Source of the DNA: Sedimentisphaerales bacterium
GTDB taxonomy: Bacteria > Planctomycetota > Phycisphaerae > Sedimentisphaerales > Anaerobacaceae
DNA length: 49,229 nucleotides
Direction: 5' to 3'
Assembly (NCBI GenBank): GCA_016931715.1
Contig: JAFGEF010000110.1
Coordinates: 1 to 49,229, forward strand
Each line of letters starts with the position of its first letter. Within the stretch, counting starts at the first letter, position 1. Below the pieces are notes generated by a model. It was given only the letters and a program-made list of their open reading frames with translations, was not told the DNA's origin and searched no databases. The position numbers were made by a program, and so were the translations under genes. Below, in pieces: positions 44,756-49,229 of this stretch.

Positions 44756-45883
44756 ATGGAACTGAACAATATAAGCAATAATATCAACGAATGGTTCGAC
44801 GGCTCAGGGCCGCTGTGCGATATTGTTATATCATCACGAATCCGCCTTGCAAGAAATCTCGCGGGTCATAAATTTCTGAGCAGGTGCTCGAATATCGAAA
44901 AAGCGGAAATCCTCGAAAAGCTTAAAAGTGCGATAATGGCGCTCGATATCGGCGACGAGATTTCATACATCAGCATAGACAAAGCTACGTCATTGAACAG
45001 GAACCTGCTCGTTGAGCGTCATCTTATCAGTCGGCATCATGCTTTGGGCAAAGGTCCCCGCGGCGTAGTTATAAGCAATAGAGAGCTGTTCACCGCGATG
45101 ATTAATGAGGAAGACCATTTGCGAATACAGGTGCTTAAGGCAGGCTGCCAGCTTGCGTATTGCCTCGAACAGATAAATAAAATTGACGATATGATTGAAA
45201 AGAAAGTCAGGTACGCTTTCAGTCCGCGTCTGGGCTATCTTACCGCCTGCCCGACAAACCTTGGCACGGGAATAAGAATTTCTGTTATGCTCCACCTTCC
45301 CGCGCTGAAGATGACAAATCAGATTGAAAAATTCTTTAACGCCGCAAGGGATATGAACCTCACTGTGCGAGGTCTTTATGGCGAAGGCACGGAAGCGGCA
45401 AGCGACCTTTACCAATTGTCCAACCAGGTCTCGCTTGGCGTAAAAGAATCGGATATCGTAAGAAAATTCGAGTCAAGCGTTATTCCCGAAGTTGTGGAAT
45501 ATGAAAACGCCGCCAGAAAAGAGCTGCTTTCGAAACAGCCGGACGTGCTTGATGATAAAATCTCGCGTGCGCTTGCGCTGCTGCAAAATGCGCATCTGAT
45601 AAGCTCGCAGGAGGCGTTGTTCCTGCTGAGCCATCTCAGGCTCGGAATTAATATGCACGATTATATGGGCGCTTCGACTCCCGCGATAAAAAAGCTGCAC
45701 GACCTCTGCGGGCAGGGACAAACCAGGCAAATTTCTATTGCCACGATAAACAAGCTTTTCATGCTTACACTGCCTGCTCACCTCCAAATTAATTATGGAA
45801 AGCCGCTCGAACCGAACGACAGAGATATTCTGAGAGCAAAAATCATCCGTTCCGCCCTGAACCAGGAAACGCAATCCAGTTAA
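44756..45883 (+). CDS. mcsB: Protein-arginine kinase McsB
   Basis: This 375-aa protein has the phosphagen-kinase fold of McsB. Landmarks are SSRIRLARNLAGHKFLSRC (about 26-44), ISRHHALGKGPRGVVISN, EEDHLRIQVL (about 116-125), FAFSPRLGYLT-like YAFSPRLGYLTACPTNLGTG (about 153-172) and LYGEGTEAASDLYQLSNQ. It phosphorylates arginine residues in damaged proteins so that ClpCP degrades them. Length is normal. It ends 204 bp before dnaK, which has its own promoter, so the protein-quality genes are adjacent but separately controlled. Confidence 0.93.
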   Translation: MELNNISNNINEWFDGSGPLCDIVISSRIRLARNLAGHKFLSRCSNIEKAEILEKLKSAIMALDIGDEISYISIDKATSLNRNLLVERHLISRHHALGKGPRGVVISNRELFTAMINEEDHLRIQVLKAGCQLAYCLEQINKIDDMIEKKVRYAFSPRLGYLTACPTNLGTGIRISVMLHLPALKMTNQIEKFFNAARDMNLTVRGLYGEGTEAASDLYQLSNQVSLGVKESDIVRKFESSVIPEVVEYENAARKELLSKQPDVLDDKISRALALLQNAHLISSQEALFLLSHLRLGINMHDYMGASTPAIKKLHDLCGQGQTRQISIATINKLFMLTLPAHLQINYGKPLEPNDRDILRAKIIRSALNQETQSS

Positions 45884-46027
45884 CCAATTCTCTATTTTAT
45901 AATTTACTTTCATAACCCTGCCAAAATGGCACAAAAAACGGCTTTTAAAATTATCTGTTTTTAATAAATCCGCATAAATCCTTTTCTATCAAGAAGATAA
46001 GTCATTCCAAATATACATGCTATTGTC

Positions 46028-46043
46028 TGGCACGTCTTTTGCA
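46028..46043 (+). promoter_or_regulatory. Sigma-54 (RpoN) -24/-12 promoter of dnaK
   Basis: TGGCACGTCTTTTGCA matches the consensus TGGCACG-N4-TTGCA exactly, with 10 bp between the GG and GC. It lies 45 bp before ATG 46088, giving a 5' leader of about 33 nt. No CIRCE element is seen here. Sigma-54 promoters need an AAA+ activator bound upstream; I see no clear binding dyad. Confidence 0.75.
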
Positions 46044-46087
46044 CTGTATAGAACATATTTGAAAATTTCTGCGAAAGGAATATTAAA

Positions 46088-48028
46088 ATGGCTAAAATTA
46101 TAGGTATAGATTTAGGAACGACTAACTCAGTGGTAGCAGTAATGGAAGGCTCTTCACCGAAGGTTCTTATCAACTCTTCCGGTTCGAGACTGACACCGTC
46201 TGTGGTTGGCTTCACCGATAAAGGCGAGCGCCTTGTCGGCCAGATTGCCAAACACCAGCAGGTAACCAATCCCGAAAATACGGTTTTTTCGATTAAGCGT
46301 TTTATGGGAAGACGTCACCATGAAGTATCATCAGAGGAAAAAATTGTCCCTTATAAAATAACCGGAGCGGCGAACGAGCTTGTAAAGGTCGGCATTCGCG
46401 GCAGGGAATATACGCCGCCGGAAATCTCCGCTATGATTCTGCAGGATTTGAAAAAAACAGCAGAAGATTATCTCGGCGAAAAAGTAACAAAAGCTGTAAT
46501 TACCGTACCTGCATATTTTAACGATTCACAGCGTCAGGCGACGAAAGATGCCGGCAAAATCGCGGGTCTTGAGGTCGAGCGCATTATTAACGAACCGACC
46601 GCCGCCGCCCTTGCTTATGGACTGGAAAAGAAAAAGAATGAAAAAGTTGCAATCTTCGACTTCGGAGGCGGTACTTTCGATATTTCAATTCTTGATATAG
46701 GCGATAACGTATTCGAGGTTCTCAGCACGAACGGCGATACTCACCTTGGCGGCGATGACCTTGATGCAATTTTAATTAACTACCTCGCGGATGAGTTCAA
46801 GAAAACCGAAGGTATCGATTTACGCAGCGACCCGATGGCTCATCAGCGTCTTAAAGAAGCAGCCGAAAAGGCAAAGTGCGAATTAAGTACCCAGGTCGAA
46901 AGCACCGTGAACCTGCCGTTCATTACGGCTGATGCTTCCGGTCCCAAACATTTGCAGATTACACTGACTCGCAGCAAGTTCGAGTCGCTTTGCGAGCCTG
47001 TTTTCGAGAGACTCAAGGACCCATGCCGCAAAGCTATCGCGGATGCCAAATTAAAAACAAGCGAAATTGCGGAAGTGCTTCTTGTCGGCGGCTCGATTCG
47101 TATTCCGAAAGTTCAGCAGATTGCAAAAGACCTCTTCGGAAAAGAGCCGAACAGAAGCATCAATCCGGATGAAGTCGTCGCAGTCGGGGCAGCCGTTCAG
47201 GGCGCAGTGCTCGCAGGCGATGCAGGCGTTAAGGATATTCTGCTTCTCGATGTCACACCATTGTCACTGGGCGTTGAGACACTGGGCGGAGTTATGACAA
47301 AATTGATTGACCGCAATACGACTATTCCGACAAGCAAGAAGGAAGTGTTCTCGACCGCCGCTGATGGCCAGACTACAGTAGATATTCATGTCCTGCAGGG
47401 CGAGAGAGAGTTCGCACGTGACAACAGGACGCTCGGAAGATTCCAGCTTGCGGATATTCCGCCTGCACCGAGAGGAATTCCGCAGATTGAAGTCGCTTTC
47501 GATATTGACGCCAACGGCATACTGAACGTATCAGCCAAAGACCTCGGCACCGGCAAACAGCAGTCGATTCAGATAAAGTCCAGTTCCGGTCTTAACGATG
47601 ATGAAATCAGCAGAATGACAAAAGAAGCTGAAAGTCACGCCGCAGAAGACAAGAAGAAACGCGAAGTTGTTGACCTGAAGAACCAGGCAGACCAGTTGGT
47701 TTACTCAACCGAGAAAACGCTTAAAGAGCACGGCGAAAAAGTATCTTCCGATATTCGCGGCAAAATTGAAAACGCTGTAAATAACCTGAAAGAGACCATA
47801 AAAGGCGAAGACGGAGATGCTATAAAGAAAGCTATTGAAAATCTCGGAACGGTAAGCCAGGAGCTTGGAAAGGTTCTCTATGAAGAAGCGGCTAAAAAAC
47901 AGGCGACCTCAGCCCCCGGCCCACAGACTTCGCAGACACCTCCCCCGCCGCCTCCGCAGAGTGACGATGTAAAAAGAAAAGGTGGTGATGATGTAATAGA
48001 TGCCGAATTCGAGGCTAAGGATAATTAA
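46088..48028 (+). CDS. dnaK: Chaperone DnaK (Hsp70)
   Basis: This 646-aa ATP-dependent chaperone has the nucleotide-binding domain ([17 protein letters not shown] at about 4-20; [35 protein letters not shown]), the linker [11 protein letters not shown], the substrate-binding domain and the helical lid. The tail is rich in Pro and ends [13 protein letters not shown]. Length is normal for DnaK. GAAAGGA lies close before the ATG. No grpE or dnaJ is adjacent. The sigma-54 element upstream implies a control different from the usual HrcA or sigma-32 systems. Confidence 0.97.
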   Translation: MAKIIGIDLGTTNSVVAVMEGSSPKVLINSSGSRLTPSVVGFTDKGERLVGQIAKHQQVTNPENTVFSIKRFMGRRHHEVSSEEKIVPYKITGAANELVKVGIRGREYTPPEISAMILQDLKKTAEDYLGEKVTKAVITVPAYFNDSQRQATKDAGKIAGLEVERIINEPTAAALAYGLEKKKNEKVAIFDFGGGTFDISILDIGDNVFEVLSTNGDTHLGGDDLDAILINYLADEFKKTEGIDLRSDPMAHQRLKEAAEKAKCELSTQVESTVNLPFITADASGPKHLQITLTRSKFESLCEPVFERLKDPCRKAIADAKLKTSEIAEVLLVGGSIRIPKVQQIAKDLFGKEPNRSINPDEVVAVGAAVQGAVLAGDAGVKDILLLDVTPLSLGVETLGGVMTKLIDRNTTIPTSKKEVFSTAADGQTTVDIHVLQGEREFARDNRTLGRFQLADIPPAPRGIPQIEVAFDIDANGILNVSAKDLGTGKQQSIQIKSSSGLNDDEISRMTKEAESHAAEDKKKREVVDLKNQADQLVYSTEKTLKEHGEKVSSDIRGKIENAVNNLKETIKGEDGDAIKKAIENLGTVSQELGKVLYEEAAKKQATSAPGPQTSQTPPPPPPQSDDVKRKGGDDVIDAEFEAKDN

Positions 48029-48078
48029 ATAGATTCAAATTGTCATACTCGCGAATGCGGGTATCCATCATATACACA

Positions 48079-48110
48079 AAGGGCGGCGTAAAAACCGCCC
48101 TTGTTGTTTT
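48079..48110 (+). terminator. Rho-independent terminator of dnaK
   Basis: AAGGGCGG (48079-48086) and CCGCCCTT (48095-48102) form a perfect stem around an 8-nt loop, followed by GTTGTTTT. It lies 51 bp after the stop. Confidence 0.85.
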
Positions 48111-48155
48111 AAAAATCTAACCACCGATTATCGCTGATTCACACAGATTTAGACT

Positions 48156-48186
48156 TTGTCATTCCCGCGCAGGCGGGAATCCAGAA
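48156..48186. repeat. REP-like hairpin, second copy
   Basis: TTGTCATTCCCGCGCAGGCG begins a unit that matches 17865-17895 with one or two changes. The stem is ATTCCCGC with GCGGGAAT. A degraded copy, with TGTCATACTCGCG, lies just before at 48040-48063. Confidence 0.8.
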
Positions 48187-48189
48187 ATG

Positions 48190-48214
48190 GTAGGATGAGC
48201 TTCAGCCCATGCTG
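48190..48214. repeat. Dispersed 25-bp repeat, copy 2
   Basis: The segment beginning GTAGGATGAGCTTCAGCC is the inverse complement of 42287-42311 with one mismatch. Confidence 0.75.
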
Positions 48215-48281
48215 TTTTATTCATTATCCAACAAATCCAATATATTCCTGTAAATTTCATTTTTCTATAAAACATATTTTC

Positions 48282-48310
48282 TTGACACACAAAAAGATGA
48301 TGTAGATAAT
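48282..48310 (+). promoter_or_regulatory. Strong sigma-70-type promoter upstream of the interrupted membrane-protein gene
   Basis: TTGACA (48282-48287), 17-bp spacer, GATAAT (48305-48310). It is followed by AGGATAGA and ATG 48344. Confidence 0.6.
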
Positions 48311-48343
48311 GATAGTCAATAAAACGACTTTATTTAGGATAGA

Positions 48344-48664
48344 ATGAAATGTAAAAAGAAATCTTTTCTGGTATTTTTTATGGGTCGATAATTATCAATA
48401 AAAGAACGTTATAATCGTTTAGGTATCTGGGCTAAAATTGGGTTTTGGGGTAGTCTTGCATCAATTGTTAGTCTATTATTATACTTTTGGCCTAACAATA
48501 ATAATCGGGTAGATATAAGCAATGGTTCGGGAAATACAATACTTCAAGATACAAGAGATGTTACGATAAATAATTTTATATATGAAACTTCCAAAGACTT
48601 AACCGAAGCCAAAAAAGAAGTTCCTGTCTTAGAAAGTCATATTGTAGATGCCTCAAAAGGTTAT
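48344..48664 (+). pseudogene. 5' part of a membrane-anchored protein gene, interrupted by an in-frame TAA
   Basis: ATG 48344 (AGGATAGA just upstream) opens a frame of 15 codons ending at TAA 48389-48391. The same frame then stays open through 48665 and on to 49126. The 91 codons after the TAA read like real protein: KERYNRLGIWAKIGFW, a transmembrane segment (SLASIVSLLLYFW), and DISNGSGNTILQDTRDVTIN. No ATG, GTG or TTG occurs in this frame between the TAA and 48665. So the gene is either disabled by a nonsense mutation or uses a rare start. Confidence 0.5.
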
Positions 48665-49126
48665 ATGAAATTTAAAATCGTAAAAGAGTATCTGAACACT
48701 AAATTTGATATTCCTACTACTTTAAAATATAAATCTGGTCCTTATGAACCCGTAACGTTAACATTTAAAAATCATCAGACAAAAGGTCCTGGAATTATAA
48801 TATCTTCACCAGAACACGAAAAAATTGTTTCCGTTTTTCTAAATGATTTTATTAATGTTGGCAATGCTCATAAGATTTATAAAAAGGACTTTATTTTTAA
48901 TTTGTATTATAATGAATCAAAAGTCTTTCTTTATGCAGAAAGCGGAGAAGTTTTTTATGTTAATAATTCAGATTCTACATCAAGTGAACCTTTTAATATG
49001 CCAATTAAATACATAGTATTTACTGGATATTTTAATGAAGATCGCAAAAGTATAACAGTAGGTACACCGCCCGAGTTGGGAGAACTTATAAAATATTTTC
49101 AGATATACCAATCTTCAAATAAATAA
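48665..49126 (+). CDS. Protein of unknown function (downstream part of the interrupted gene)
   Basis: From ATG 48665 the frame gives 153 aa (MKFKIVKEYLNTKFDIPTTL onward), mostly beta-strand with charged surface (KIVSVFLNDFINVGNAHKIY, IKYIVFTGYFNEDRKSITVG). I do not recognise a family. The ATG has no ribosome site; AAAGG occurs close by but the frame is open for 91 codons before it. It is therefore probably the C-terminal domain of a longer membrane-anchored protein of about 245 aa. Base composition is more AT-rich than the dnaK region, which suggests transfer. A 9-bp inverted repeat (CAATCTTCA and TGAAGATTG, 49109-49136) spans its stop codon. Confidence 0.5.
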   Translation: MKFKIVKEYLNTKFDIPTTLKYKSGPYEPVTLTFKNHQTKGPGIIISSPEHEKIVSVFLNDFINVGNAHKIYKKDFIFNLYYNESKVFLYAESGEVFYVNNSDSTSSEPFNMPIKYIVFTGYFNEDRKSITVGTPPELGELIKYFQIYQSSNK

Positions 49127-49197
49127 ATGAAGATTGCCACGCTTCCAGGCTGTGTCGCAATTACGATTAAAATGTTTTTTTATTTTTTTTGACGATA

Positions 49198-49206
49198 TGT
49201 TATAAT
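49198..49206 (+). promoter_or_regulatory. Extended -10 promoter element for a gene beyond the window
   Basis: TGTTATAAT (49198-49206) is an extended -10 element preceded by T-rich sequence. GAAAGGGA at the last bases of the window could be the ribosome site of the next gene. Confidence 0.4.
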
Positions 49207-49229
49207 AAGGCAACCAAAAACGAAAGGGA

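Noticed and set aside
46988-47300. Extra plus-strand frames inside dnaK
   Set aside because: They are out-of-frame readings of the conserved DnaK coding sequence.
49189-49206. TTGACG and TATAAT read as a -35/-10 pair
   Set aside because: Only 6 bp separates them; the extended -10 reading alone is kept.
1-49229. tRNA or rRNA genes
   Set aside because: I saw no cloverleaf-type gene or rRNA-like stretch on either strand; a covariance-model scan would be decisive.

Overview
The window looks like a chromosomal segment of an anaerobic, polysaccharide-degrading planctomycete of the Phycisphaerae/Sedimentisphaerales type. This is inferred from gene content only. The signs are H-X9-DG and prepilin-like proteins, a Planctomycetes-style Ser/Thr kinase with PD40 propeller repeats beside an ECF sigma factor, degenerate dockerin-like C-termini, a PEP-CTERM-like sorting tail, a GH9 glycoside hydrolase, 2-oxoacid:ferredoxin oxidoreductase and a rubrerythrin-like protein. 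Coding density is moderate and base composition is AT-leaning.

Layout. 1-4384 (minus): 5' part of alpha-glucan phosphorylase (cut by the window edge), RluD and a YfgM-like TPR membrane protein. 4588-8843 (plus): an exported SpoIVB-like S55 peptidase and an exported beta-propeller protein. 8853-14575: a prepilin-like protein, a 189-bp three-hairpin repeat element, ComEC, an OmpA-like lipoprotein and the prepilin peptidase. 14733-21250 (minus): a membrane protein, an MNT/HEPN toxin-antitoxin pair with an apparent frameshift in the HEPN gene, ArgG, a REP/BIME cluster, KorB, KorA and a rubrerythrin-like protein. 21389-29647: secreted surface-type proteins, then the PD40 proteins, kinase and ECF sigma factor. 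29957-35699 (plus): a lipoprotein, an EEP-family phosphodiesterase, a GDPD membrane protein and GH9. 36049-37531 (minus): a PEGA-like lipoprotein and a PEP-CTERM-like protein.

37989-42200 (minus) is a compact, AT-rich defence operon: XRE regulator, Dam-type methylase with GATC-class motifs, a 529-aa protein that joins a nuclease-like N-terminal region to a DGQHR domain, a MutH/Sau3AI-like endonuclease and a second amino-methyltransferase. A tandem 15-bp operator-like repeat precedes the XRE gene. I read it as a DpnII/LlaDCHI-like GATC restriction-modification system with an embedded DGQHR gene. This is the best candidate for something undescribed here.

42201-43164 is gene-poor, with dispersed repeats and a cluster of GACA/TGTC dyads that may be a transposon-end relic. 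43165-48028 (plus) is core housekeeping: CoaD, a PTPS/QueD-family protein, McsA, McsB and DnaK. dnaK is preceded by a textbook sigma-54 -24/-12 element. At 48344-49126 lies an unrecognised membrane-anchored protein gene with a good promoter but an in-frame TAA at codon 16. An extended -10 promoter at the right edge should serve a gene beyond the window.
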